Positions 8,657-15,603 of a DNA stretch of 64,000 nt are shown in pieces. The stretch spans positions 3,802,001 to 3,866,000 of the forward strand of contig NZ_JAGJBY010000001.1 of assembly GCF_020010905.1 (NCBI RefSeq), written 5' to 3'. Each line of letters opens with the position of its first letter. Within the stretch, counting starts at the first letter, position 1. This stretch comes from Streptomyces acidiscabies. GTDB taxonomy: Bacteria > Actinomycetota > Actinomycetes > Streptomycetales > Streptomycetaceae. The translations under genes were made by a program, and so were the position numbers. The notes below the pieces were generated by a model. That model ran no database searches and had not been told where the DNA came from. It saw only the letters and a program-made list of their open reading frames with translations.

Positions 8657-9396
8657 CCGTACTCGTTCTCGCCCTCATCGCCGGGGCCGTCATCGGTCTC
8701 GCGCTCGGGGCCCTCGGCGGCGGTGGCAGCGTCCTTGCCGTACCGGCACTGATCTATCTGCTCGGCTTCACCCCGGCCGCCGCCACCACCGCCAGCCTGA
8801 TCATCGTCACCGCCACCTCCGCCACCGCCCTGTACGCCCACGCCCGCGGCGGGAACGTGGCATGGAAGACAGGGGCGTTGTTCGCTGCGGCGGGCATCGT
8901 CCCCGCCTTTCTCGCCGGAGCTGTTGCAGGGCGCCTGCCCGAAGCGGTGCTGACGGCGGCGTTCGCGGTCATCGCCGCGCTGGCGGCTCTGCGTATGTTG
9001 CGTCCGTCCGCGTCCGGGCCGCCGGACCGGATCCGTCCCGGCAGGGCGGCTGGCGCCGGTGCCGGACTCGGCGCCGTGACGGGCTTTCTGGGGGTCGGCG
9101 GGGGATTCCTCGCCGTGCCCGCCCTGGTGGGCGTCCTGGGACTGGCCATGCGGCGGGCGGTGGGCACCAGCCTGCTCGTCATCACGGTGAACTCCCTCGC
9201 CGCGCTCGCCGCTCGCACCGGCACCGGTGGCGGGCTCCACTGGGAGGTCATCGGCCCCTTCACCGGAGCCGCGATCCTCGGAGCCTGGGACGGCAAACGC
9301 CTCGCGACGAAGATCTCCGGCACCACTCTTCAGAGAGTTTTCGCCGGCGTACTGCTGGCAGTGGCGGCCTTCATGCTCGTTGACGTGATCGTCTGA
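8653..9396 (+). CDS. TauE/SafE-family sulfite exporter
   Basis: A 247-residue membrane protein with about eight hydrophobic segments in two repeats, each starting with the family glycine-rich motif (LALGALGGGGSVLAVPALIY and VTGFLGVGGGFLAVPALVG). TauE proteins export sulfite or other sulfur oxyanions. This fits its place behind a sulfite-producing persulfide dioxygenase, with which it shares an operon through the GTGA overlap with the rhodanese gene. The start is fixed by that overlap. Confidence 0.88.
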   Translation: MTVLVLALIAGAVIGLALGALGGGGSVLAVPALIYLLGFTPAAATTASLIIVTATSATALYAHARGGNVAWKTGALFAAAGIVPAFLAGAVAGRLPEAVLTAAFAVIAALAALRMLRPSASGPPDRIRPGRAAGAGAGLGAVTGFLGVGGGFLAVPALVGVLGLAMRRAVGTSLLVITVNSLAALAARTGTGGGLHWEVIGPFTGAAILGAWDGKRLATKISGTTLQRVFAGVLLAVAAFMLVDVIV

Positions 9397-9415
9397 ACAC
9401 GAGGGCCGCGACCGG

Positions 9416-9461
9416 CTCAGACCAGGACCAGGAGAGCTTCTCCAGCCCCACCGCGCATCTC
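9416..9461 (-). pseudogene. Remnant of the 3' end of a second CsoR-family gene
   Basis: These 46 bases align with the 3' end of the intact CsoR-family gene at 10221-10268. Shared blocks include CTCAG, CCAG, GGA and AGCTTCTCCAGCC, followed by a CGC/CATCT block, with the TGA stop in the corresponding place on the minus strand. The rest of the gene is absent. It implies that the regulator was once duplicated on both sides of the rhodanese-DUF2892 gene. Confidence 0.6.
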
Positions 9462-9532
9462 AGGACCGCCCTCAGTCCGGCTCCCGCCAGATCAAGCTCA
9501 GCACACTCCGACACACAAGGATGACATCTGCC

Positions 9533-10108
9533 ATGACCACACCCACGGCCCTCGCCACCGACGAGGCGCGCACCCGCCTGCACGAACTGACCATCATCGA
9601 CGTGCGCACCCCGGGCGAATACGCCGGCGGTCATCTCCCCGGCGCGCTCAACATCCCCCTCGACCAGATCCGGCGCGCGCTGCCCGACATCCGTCACGCC
9701 ACCGACCGCGGCGACGTCCTGGTCGTCTGCGCCTCGGGCGCCCGCTCCGAGAACGCCTGCAAGATCCTCGCAGAGAACGGCGTCACCACCGCCACCCTGT
9801 CAGGAGGCACCGGTGCCTGGGCGGCCGACGGCCACGAGCTCCACCGCCCCCAGGGCGCCTCCCGCGCCACCTGGGGAATGGAGCGACAGGTGAGGCTCAC
9901 CGCAGGAGTGACCGTGCTGCTCGGCCTGCTGCTCGGGCTCGTCGTCCACCCCGCCTTCCAGCTCATCTCCGCCGGCATCGCGGGCGGTCTGGTCTACTCC
10001 GCCCTGACCAACACCTGCGGCATGGCCGCCATGCTCGCCAAGCTCCCCCACAACCGCCCCCGCGCCGCCGACCTCGACAACACACTGGCCGCACTACGCA
10101 ACCGCTGA
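9533..10108 (+). CDS. Rhodanese fused to DUF2892 membrane domain
   Basis: A 191-residue protein. The N-terminal rhodanese has IIDVRTPGEYAGGHLPGALN and an active loop VVCASGARS with Cys66. The C-terminal part (about residues 125-175) has two hydrophobic segments of the DUF2892 type, containing NTCGMAAMLAKLP. It probably tethers sulfurtransferase activity to the membrane. ATG 9533 follows AAGGA at a workable distance; ATG 9521 would leave no spacing. It lies downstream of the TauE gene and is closed by a strong terminator. Confidence 0.88.
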   Translation: MTTPTALATDEARTRLHELTIIDVRTPGEYAGGHLPGALNIPLDQIRRALPDIRHATDRGDVLVVCASGARSENACKILAENGVTTATLSGGTGAWAADGHELHRPQGASRATWGMERQVRLTAGVTVLLGLLLGLVVHPAFQLISAGIAGGLVYSALTNTCGMAAMLAKLPHNRPRAADLDNTLAALRNR

Positions 10109-10118
10109 ACCACACCAC

Positions 10119-10154
10119 AAAGGGGAGGGACCTGGCTCCGGATCCCTCCCCTTT
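10119..10154 (+). terminator. Rho-independent terminator of the sulfur operon
   Basis: A perfect 12-bp stem (AAAGGGGAGGGA at 10119-10130 with TCCCTCCCCTTT at 10143-10154) with a 12-base loop, starting 11 bases after the rhodanese-DUF2892 stop. The right arm ends in TTT, with more T nearby. It would also serve the convergent CsoR-family gene. Confidence 0.85.
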
Positions 10155-10220
10155 CGTATCCAGGCCATGTGGCCAACAGCTCCGAACCGGGCGGGTGATC
10201 CGGCGTCGCGGCACCACAGC

Positions 10221-10502
10221 TCAGGCCAGAGAAAGGAACAGCTTCTCCAGCCGAGTACGCATCTGCTCCCGGTCACCGGAAGCAGCCATGTCCGCATCGG
10301 TCAGGCAGTGCTGCAGCCCCGTGGCGATGATCGCGAAACCGGCCTTGTCCAAAGCCCTGGACGCCGCGGCGAGCTGGGTGACGACGTCCTCGCAGTCCCG
10401 CCCCTCCTCGATCATCTTGATCACACCGGCGATCTGACCCTGCGCCCGGCGCAGCCGGTTGACCACCGTCTTCAGTTCCTCAGCCGCCATCGCCAGTTCC
10501 AC
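10221..10502 (-). CDS. CsoR-family repressor, CstR-like (persulfide-sensing)
   Basis: A small all-helical regulator of 93 residues with EELKTVVNRLRRAQGQIAGV and VTQLAAASRALDKAG. Counting from the GTG at 10502, Cys37 and Cys66 are 29 residues apart, as in CsoR proteins. The position of the copper-binding histidine (four before the second Cys) is Gly, which points to a CstR-type persulfide sensor rather than a copper sensor. The start could also be GTG 10511 or ATG 10490; 10502 gives the best spacing to GAAGGAG. It lies convergent to the sulfur operon, and its own operator matches those in front of the dioxygenase gene. Confidence 0.85.
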   Translation of the reverse strand: MELAMAAEELKTVVNRLRRAQGQIAGVIKMIEEGRDCEDVVTQLAAASRALDKAGFAIIATGLQHCLTDADMAASGDREQMRTRLEKLFLSLA

Positions 10503-10509
10503 AACCCAC

Positions 10510-10553
10510 ACTCCTTCGGTAAGATACCCCCTTGGGTATCATACCGAAGGAGT
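10510..10553. promoter_or_regulatory. 44-bp palindromic operator at the CsoR-family gene
   Basis: The core GATACCCCCTTGGGTATC (10523-10540) is the same operator type as upstream of the dioxygenase gene. The symmetry extends much further: CTCCTTCGGTA at 10511-10521 mirrors TACCGAAGGAG at 10542-10552, so 19 of 22 base pairs match across 44 bp. The left arm holds the Shine-Dalgarno sequence of the CsoR gene and the right arm a mirrored one pointing at the rhodanese remnant on the plus strand. Confidence 0.75.
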
Positions 10554-10586
10554 AACCTCACCCGGGCAAAGGAAAATCCCCGTCGC

Positions 10587-10655
10587 TCCACCACCACCGC
10601 CCTCAGTGCCGATCAGGCCAACGCCCGCCCGTACGAGCTGACCGTCATCGACGGA
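10587..10655 (+). pseudogene. N-terminal remnant of a rhodanese gene
   Basis: Translated in one frame this stretch reads TTTALSADQANARPYELTVIDG, close to the N-terminus of the intact rhodanese-DUF2892 protein (TALATDEARTRLHELTIIDV). It sits where a gene divergent from the CsoR-family repressor would be expected, behind the mirrored Shine-Dalgarno in the operator palindrome. Homology stops abruptly at about 10655, where a TetR-family fragment begins. No start codon remains. Confidence 0.6.
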
Positions 10656-10656
10656 G

Positions 10657-11088
10657 GTGGCACGGCGCGAACGCATTCTGGAAGTCGCTGCCGAGCTGGG
10701 CGCCGATGTGGCCTACGAACGAGTGCAGATGCAGGAGGTCGCCAAGGCCGCCGACCTGGCACTCGGCACGCTCTATCGTTACTTCCCCTCCAAGGTGCAC
10801 TTGTTCGCAGCGCTGTGGAAGACGCATATCGACGGCTTTGTTGAGGACTGCTGGCAATCCCCTGGGAACGATCCGGGCGCCACCGTCGGCGATCGGCTGG
10901 TGGCCCTGACCCGGTCCTTGCTGGACCGGCCCCTGCTGTGCTCGGCGATGGTACGGGCCATCGCCGTCGACTATTCCGTCAACCCCGACTACCACTTTCG
11001 GTTCGCCGAGGACAGGCTGTGCCGGGCAGTGCTACACACCCTGGGCCGGGACGCCTCTAGGCCGCCTTTAGGGAGACGATTTCCGTGA
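10657..11088 (+). pseudogene. TetR-family regulator fragment
   Basis: The frame shows a TetR helix-turn-helix (RRERILEVAAELGADVAYERVQ, then VAKAADLALGTLYRYFPSK) and part of the ligand domain up to FRFAEDRLCRAVLHTLGRD, where similarity ends and the frame soon stops. The N-terminus is fused to the rhodanese remnant with no proper ribosome site (the only GGAGG abuts the GTG). About 50 C-terminal residues are missing compared with usual 190-200-residue members. The recognition helix resembles KstR-type steroid-pathway repressors, but this is only a likeness by eye. Confidence 0.6.
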
Positions 11089-11236
11089 GGGCGTTTGTGG
11101 CGATCAGCGAGGTGACCGGCTCAACGACTGCGCCTCGCCTGACCGTCGCATCGTGTCGCCGGATCCGCAGTAACCAGTCGCGCCCGGGTCCTCGCGCCGA
11201 CGAGGCATTGCCGTCTCGATCTCATCATCCACAATA

Positions 11237-11252
11237 ACTAAAGCGCGTTAGT
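11237..11252. promoter_or_regulatory. Second LacI-type operator, downstream of the repressor gene
   Basis: ACTAAAGCGCGTTAGT differs by one base from the perfect palindrome in the repressor's own promoter (12405-12422). It lies about 90 bp beyond the 3' end of the LacI-family gene, in a 250-bp gene-free stretch. With the promoter site it could form a repression loop over the repressor gene, or be left over from a lost gene. Confidence 0.6.
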
Positions 11253-11340
11253 AGCGCGCGCAAGCGCCATCCTACGCCCTCACCGCGGTCGGAGGAGACA
11301 GCATCCAGCCTGCTGCGGCGCGGCGGGGCGTGATCCGAGA

Positions 11341-12348
11341 TCAGACTGAGCGACGCTCGATCACCCGGGTGACCTCAGGACCGATAGGGACGGGCCGTCC
11401 GTCGAGGAGACTGATGATCGCCTCGACGAGATGTCGTGCGGTGTCCCGCATATCTACTGCCACCATCGTCAACGGCGGGGCTGCGAGGCGTGCGGCCGGC
11501 GAATCGACCGCGCCGATCACGGCCAGGTCCGACGGCGCGGCTAGTCCTTGCTCGCGTAGACCCGCGAGGACGGCCAAGGCTGCCACATCGTCGTGGGCGC
11601 ACACGCCGGTGACGGCGGGGGTCATCCCACGCCATGCCTCGACAGCGGCTCCGGCTCCCACCTCGTCGCAGGGAACAGCCAGAGCCACCGGGCCCGGCAC
11701 ACCGTGCTCGGCGCAGGCTCCCTGCAGTGCTTTCAGGCGCATCTCGCTCGCCTCGGCCAGGCGTTCGTCGTGCGGGCGGGCGTAGCCGAGCCGACGGTGC
11801 CCCGCCCTGAGCAGTCGCTCGACCTGCAGCCGGGCGATGCTGTTTTCCCGGGCTCCCCAGATCCACTGCGCGACGGGGTCGGACTCGGCGGTGAGAGAGA
11901 CCACGGCGCGTACGCCATTGCGCCGCATCGCGGCGACGTCATTATCGGGCAGGTCCCATGCGAGGACGGCCACGGGCGTGATGACGGTCCACACATCACC
12001 ATCGGGCCTGCGGGACCACGGATGGATCACCGCAGTGAGCCCGACGGCCGCGAACTCCGCCGAGAGAAACTCGACCAGTGTGCCCAGGTCGGGCAGCGGC
12101 AACTGAGGGGGCTGATAGAGGAGCACGACGTCACTCCGGCCGCGGCTGAGCGTCCGGGCCTCCGCCGAGGGGGCATAGCGCAGCCGGGCCGCCGCTTCGA
12201 GGACGCGCTGCCGCGTCGACTCGGAGATCGTCTGCCCCTTGGTGCCGTTGAGCACGAAGCTGACAGTGGCCCTGGAGACTCCGGCCTCCCGGGCGACGTC
12301 GGAACTGGTGACCCGGCCCTCCGGCCGAGCAGCGGCCTCGCCCGCCAT
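11341..12348 (-). CDS. LacI-family transcriptional regulator of the beta-glucosidase gene
   Basis: A 335-residue protein with the LacI helix-turn-helix at its N-terminus (SSDVAREAGVSRATVSFVLNG, residues about 15-35) and hinge ARLRYAPSAEARTLSRG. A periplasmic-binding-protein-like domain follows and ends in the usual position with LTMVAVDM. The start at 12348 follows AAGGGG and leaves 14 residues before the DNA-binding helix. It is divergent from a GH1 beta-glucosidase. A perfect CACTAACGCGCGTTAGTG operator lies between, so autorepression and control of the glucosidase, relieved by a glycoside or its product, is likely. Confidence 0.9.
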   Translation of the reverse strand: MAGEAAARPEGRVTSSDVAREAGVSRATVSFVLNGTKGQTISESTRQRVLEAAARLRYAPSAEARTLSRGRSDVVLLYQPPQLPLPDLGTLVEFLSAEFAAVGLTAVIHPWSRRPDGDVWTVITPVAVLAWDLPDNDVAAMRRNGVRAVVSLTAESDPVAQWIWGARENSIARLQVERLLRAGHRRLGYARPHDERLAEASEMRLKALQGACAEHGVPGPVALAVPCDEVGAGAAVEAWRGMTPAVTGVCAHDDVAALAVLAGLREQGLAAPSDLAVIGAVDSPAARLAAPPLTMVAVDMRDTARHLVEAIISLLDGRPVPIGPEVTRVIERRSV

Positions 12349-12404
12349 CCATCGCCCCTTCCGCTCTTGTGGGTGTACCACGCCTGATGTACTGTACCCG
12401 CACT

Positions 12405-12422
12405 CACTAACGCGCGTTAGTG
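12405..12422. promoter_or_regulatory. LacI-type operator
   Basis: CACTAACGCGCGTTAGTG is a perfect 18-bp palindrome with the CGCG centre usual for LacI-family operators, 57 bp upstream of the divergent repressor start and about 265 bp before the GH1 gene. A near-identical copy lies at 11237-11252. Confidence 0.8.
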
Positions 12423-12548
12423 AATGAATAGTCGGTAGGGCGTCCCCGTGGCCACGGGGACTCGTCATGCCGCTCCGACAACCACCCCCTAAGGGCCCTG
12501 AGAGGGGCCGGTGCCAATCCACGGCTTACCCCTGAAGGGGCACGATCG

Positions 12549-12578
12549 GTTCTGCTCCGTGTTCCGGCGGAGCAGAAC
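12549..12578 (+). repeat. 11-bp inverted repeat in the leader of the GH1 gene
   Basis: GTTCTGCTCCG at 12549-12559 and CGGAGCAGAAC at 12568-12578 form a perfect stem with an 8-base loop. A partial third copy (GTTCTGCTCG) follows near 12627. It has no T-tract, so it is not a simple terminator. It may be an RNA structure in the leader or a second regulator's site. Confidence 0.55.
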
Positions 12579-12687
12579 CCACGCAGCCCGTGCGGGGTTC
12601 GAGGTCGTCCGCAGACATGCAGATTCGTTCTGCTCGACGACCGCGCGCCTGATCCCTACGAACTCAGAACCTCAGGAGCTGCTGATC

Positions 12688-13977
12688 GTGCCCGAACCGT
12701 TGATCTTCCCCGAGCGCTTCCTTTGGGGGGCCGCGACAGCCGCACATCAGGTCGAAGGCAACAACGCGAACAGCGACTGGTGGGAATGGGAGACCGACCC
12801 AGCGCCCAAGGCGCCCATGGCAGGGCCCTCCGGCATGGCGTGCGACCACTTCAACCGTTACAAGGACGACATCGCGCTGCTCGCGGAACTCGGACTGAAC
12901 ACCTACCGCTTCTCCGTGGAGTGGGCACGAGTCGAGCCCCGCCAGGGAGAATTCGACCGCGAGGCGCTCCAACACTACGCCGACATGGTCGAGACCTGCC
13001 TGACCCACGGCGTCACACCGATGATCACGCTGCAGCACTTCACGTTGCCGGCCTGGGTCACCCACGCCGGAGCCTGGACCAATGCCGAACTCCCGGCCTG
13101 GTTCACGCGCTACACCAGGCACGTGATGGAACATCTACAGAACCGTGCTCCCTACATCTGCACGATCAACGAGCCCGGCAACATGATCACGCGGGGGTAT
13201 CTGGGCACCTTCCCGACTCCGCCCTTCGTCCGGAACCTCGACGCGTTCGACGCCGCAGCCTCAGGAGTGATCGCCGCACACCGCAATGCCCGAGAGGTCA
13301 TCCGTGAACTCGCACCCGGCGTCAAGGTCGGCATGGCCCATGCGCTGCAGGACTGGCACGCCAATCCCGGCGGAGTCCCAGCGATGGAATGGGCTCGGGA
13401 ACTCCACGAAGACAGGTTCTTCGCCGAGACCGCCGACGACGACTTCATCGGCGTCCAGACCTACACCCGCCTCGACGTCAACGCCCCCCGCATCACCAAA
13501 CCCCTCAGCGCGGCGCTTCTGCGCAGCCGTCGCCTTACGCAGTCGCTCGCCCTGCCGTACCTGCGCCGCCAAGCGGCAGCCGTGTCTGCGGAAGGAGCAC
13601 CCGTCGGCGAGGGCCGCCGCACCCAGATGGGATATCTGTGGGCTCCTGAGGCGGTCGAGGCCACGACCCGGCGAGTGGCGGGCCTCTTCCCCGGCAAGGA
13701 GATCGTCCTCACCGAGCACGGTGTCGCGACCGACGTCGACAGCGAGCGTATCGACTACATTCGAGCAGGTCTGCGCGTCGTGCACCGGCTGATCGGCGAC
13801 GGACTGCCCATCACCGGCTACGTCCACTGGTCACTGCTGGACAACTTCGAGTGGTGGGACGGCTACGGCCCCAAGTACGGGCTCGTGGCGGTCGACCGCA
13901 GCACTCAGGAGCGGGTCGTCAAACCATCGGCACATTGGTATGGCGACGTGGCCCGGATCAACCGGATGCCAACATGA
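12688..13977 (+). CDS. GH1 beta-glucosidase
   Basis: A 429-residue glycoside hydrolase family 1 enzyme, a little shorter than usual. It starts with FLWGAATAAHQVEGNN, has the acid/base Glu162 in TINEPG, the nucleophile Glu343 in LTEHG, and the C-terminal sugar-binding signature HWSLLDNFEWWDGY. No signal peptide is visible, so it should act in the cytosol on imported beta-glucosides. GTG 12688 follows CAGGAG at ten bases. It is controlled by the divergent LacI-family gene. A badly decayed near-identical copy of its 3' half lies at 22.6-22.9 kb. Confidence 0.9.
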   Translation: MPEPLIFPERFLWGAATAAHQVEGNNANSDWWEWETDPAPKAPMAGPSGMACDHFNRYKDDIALLAELGLNTYRFSVEWARVEPRQGEFDREALQHYADMVETCLTHGVTPMITLQHFTLPAWVTHAGAWTNAELPAWFTRYTRHVMEHLQNRAPYICTINEPGNMITRGYLGTFPTPPFVRNLDAFDAAASGVIAAHRNAREVIRELAPGVKVGMAHALQDWHANPGGVPAMEWARELHEDRFFAETADDDFIGVQTYTRLDVNAPRITKPLSAALLRSRRLTQSLALPYLRRQAAAVSAEGAPVGEGRRTQMGYLWAPEAVEATTRRVAGLFPGKEIVLTEHGVATDVDSERIDYIRAGLRVVHRLIGDGLPITGYVHWSLLDNFEWWDGYGPKYGLVAVDRSTQERVVKPSAHWYGDVARINRMPT

Positions 13978-14015
13978 GCCGCCGCCTGGGACACGGTACG
14001 GCTACCTCGGCATGA

Positions 14016-14204
14016 GCCGTTCGCCCGCTGGGTGGCGTGGCCGAGTCCGCCCTCGAAGCGGCGCCGACAGGCCTTGAGGTCTTCGATACCACATGCACGC
14101 AACTGGCCCAGGGCGAGCGTCGCATACGAATATCGGCGGCGCTGAACGACCAGATCGCGCCACGCACGGTCCAGGTCACTGCGCGCGTCAGGCGGGCGAC
14201 CTAA
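14016..14204 (+). pseudogene. Unidentified C-terminal remnant
   Basis: After a TGA near 14013, one frame runs about 60 codons to a TAA at 14202, with a beta-strand-rich look (GLEVFDTTCTQLAQGERRI, ending PRTVQVTARVRRAT) like the C-terminal sandwich domain of some glycoside hydrolases. There is no start signal. The rest of the 13978-14433 gap shows nothing recognisable. Low certainty. Confidence 0.3.
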
Positions 14205-14433
14205 TTTGCATGCGGCTGCGGAGCAGGCGTCTCGATGAACGTCATGGACTGTGGCGAACGCACCTGGCCTGGCTCCACCATCCCCGTACCGCAGGACAAC
14301 CGCCCGGTCGGCCTTGGATCAGAGCCAACGACGCCAGGTGGCGGTTCGTCGCCGCCGTAGGCCGCACCCACCTCGTGGTTCCGGTGCCCACAGCGCCATC
14401 CCATGATCACCATCACAGCAACAAGGAGTTCTC

Positions 14434-15441
14434 ATGTCGTTCCGCTGGGGCATCGCCGGCACTGGTGTCATAGCAAACAGTTTTGCGGACGCGTTGGGCC
14501 GGTTGCCTGACGCCCACTTGGTCGCCGTCGGCTCCCGCAGTCGGAAAGGGGCCGACGCGTTCGGCGAGAAGCACGGCATCGCCGCGCGACACCGGCACGC
14601 TTCGTACGAAGATCTGGCCGCCGATGACACTGTCGACATTGTCTACGTCGCATCGCCCCACTCCCACCATCACGAGCACACGTTGCTGTTCCTGAACGCG
14701 GGGCGTCCAGTGTTGTGCGAGAAGGCGTTCTCGCTGGACGCGGAGCAGGCCGCTGAAATGGTGGCTGTGTCCAGGGAACGGGGCCTGTTCCTGATGGAGG
14801 CGATGTGGAGCCGGTTCCTGCCGGCCTATGTCAAAGTCAGAGAACTGCTCGCCGAGGACGTCATCGGTGAAGTCCAGTCCCTGGAGGCCGACTTCGGCTT
14901 CCAATTCCCGGCGGACCCCGAACACCGTCTGTTCGATCGCGCGCTGGGTGGCGGTTCCCTGCTCGACCTGGGTGTGTATCCCCTATCGCTGGCCAGCATG
15001 GTGCTGGGTACGCCCGACCGGGTCACGGCGTACGGCACACTCGGCTCGACCGGCGTCGACGAGCATGTCGCTGTCCTCTCCGGGTACGACAGTGGGGCGG
15101 TCGCGCTGGCCCAGAGTTCCATGCGGGCGAACCTCGGTTGCACAGCCCGTATCACCGGCACCGAAGGTCACATCGAACTGCCGTTCCTGATGCACTGCCC
15201 GGACGAACTGACCGTGCAGACGCGGGGCACCACCGAACGCCTGAGTCTGCCCGCCGCCCGCGAGGGCGACGGCGACGACACGGCGGGCGGCGGCCTGCAC
15301 CGCCAGATCCGGCACGTCCAGGAGCGGCTACGCGCAGGGGAGTTGGAGAGCGAGATCATGCCTCTGGACGAGACCGTGGCGGTGATGCGCACGCTCGACA
15401 CCGTGCGCGACCAGATCGGCCTGAGCTACACCACTCACTGA
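14434..15441 (+). CDS. Gfo/Idh/MocA-family oxidoreductase
   Basis: A 335-residue protein with an N-terminal NAD(P)-binding Rossmann fold (WGIAGTGVIANSFADAL), the family EKAF motif near residue 98 with its catalytic lysine, and a C-terminal dimerisation/substrate sheet (GGGSLLDLGVYPLSLASMVLG). Such enzymes oxidise or reduce sugars, inositols or trans-dihydrodiols. AAGGAG precedes the ATG by six bases. It follows the GH1 gene in the same direction with a 456-bp gap containing a remnant, so cotranscription is uncertain. A role in handling released sugars is inferred. Confidence 0.85.
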   Translation: MSFRWGIAGTGVIANSFADALGRLPDAHLVAVGSRSRKGADAFGEKHGIAARHRHASYEDLAADDTVDIVYVASPHSHHHEHTLLFLNAGRPVLCEKAFSLDAEQAAEMVAVSRERGLFLMEAMWSRFLPAYVKVRELLAEDVIGEVQSLEADFGFQFPADPEHRLFDRALGGGSLLDLGVYPLSLASMVLGTPDRVTAYGTLGSTGVDEHVAVLSGYDSGAVALAQSSMRANLGCTARITGTEGHIELPFLMHCPDELTVQTRGTTERLSLPAAREGDGDDTAGGGLHRQIRHVQERLRAGELESEIMPLDETVAVMRTLDTVRDQIGLSYTTH

Positions 15442-15603
15442 CGTTCCCGCAACCAGCCAGCCATACGGATGCGTTCGGGGTTACGGCCACTCCGCTGCCG
15501 TAACCGCGTCCGAGGGGATCGGTACGGATCTCCGCCGCCTGATGTGGCCCGCACCCGTGGAGCCGCTTGCGGCGTCGCTACTCAACCGAAGCCGGAGAAG
15601 CCG

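Noticed and set aside
10221..10502. Copper-sensing CsoR
   Set aside because: The histidine ligand position four residues before the second cysteine is Gly, and the neighbours are sulfur rather than copper genes.
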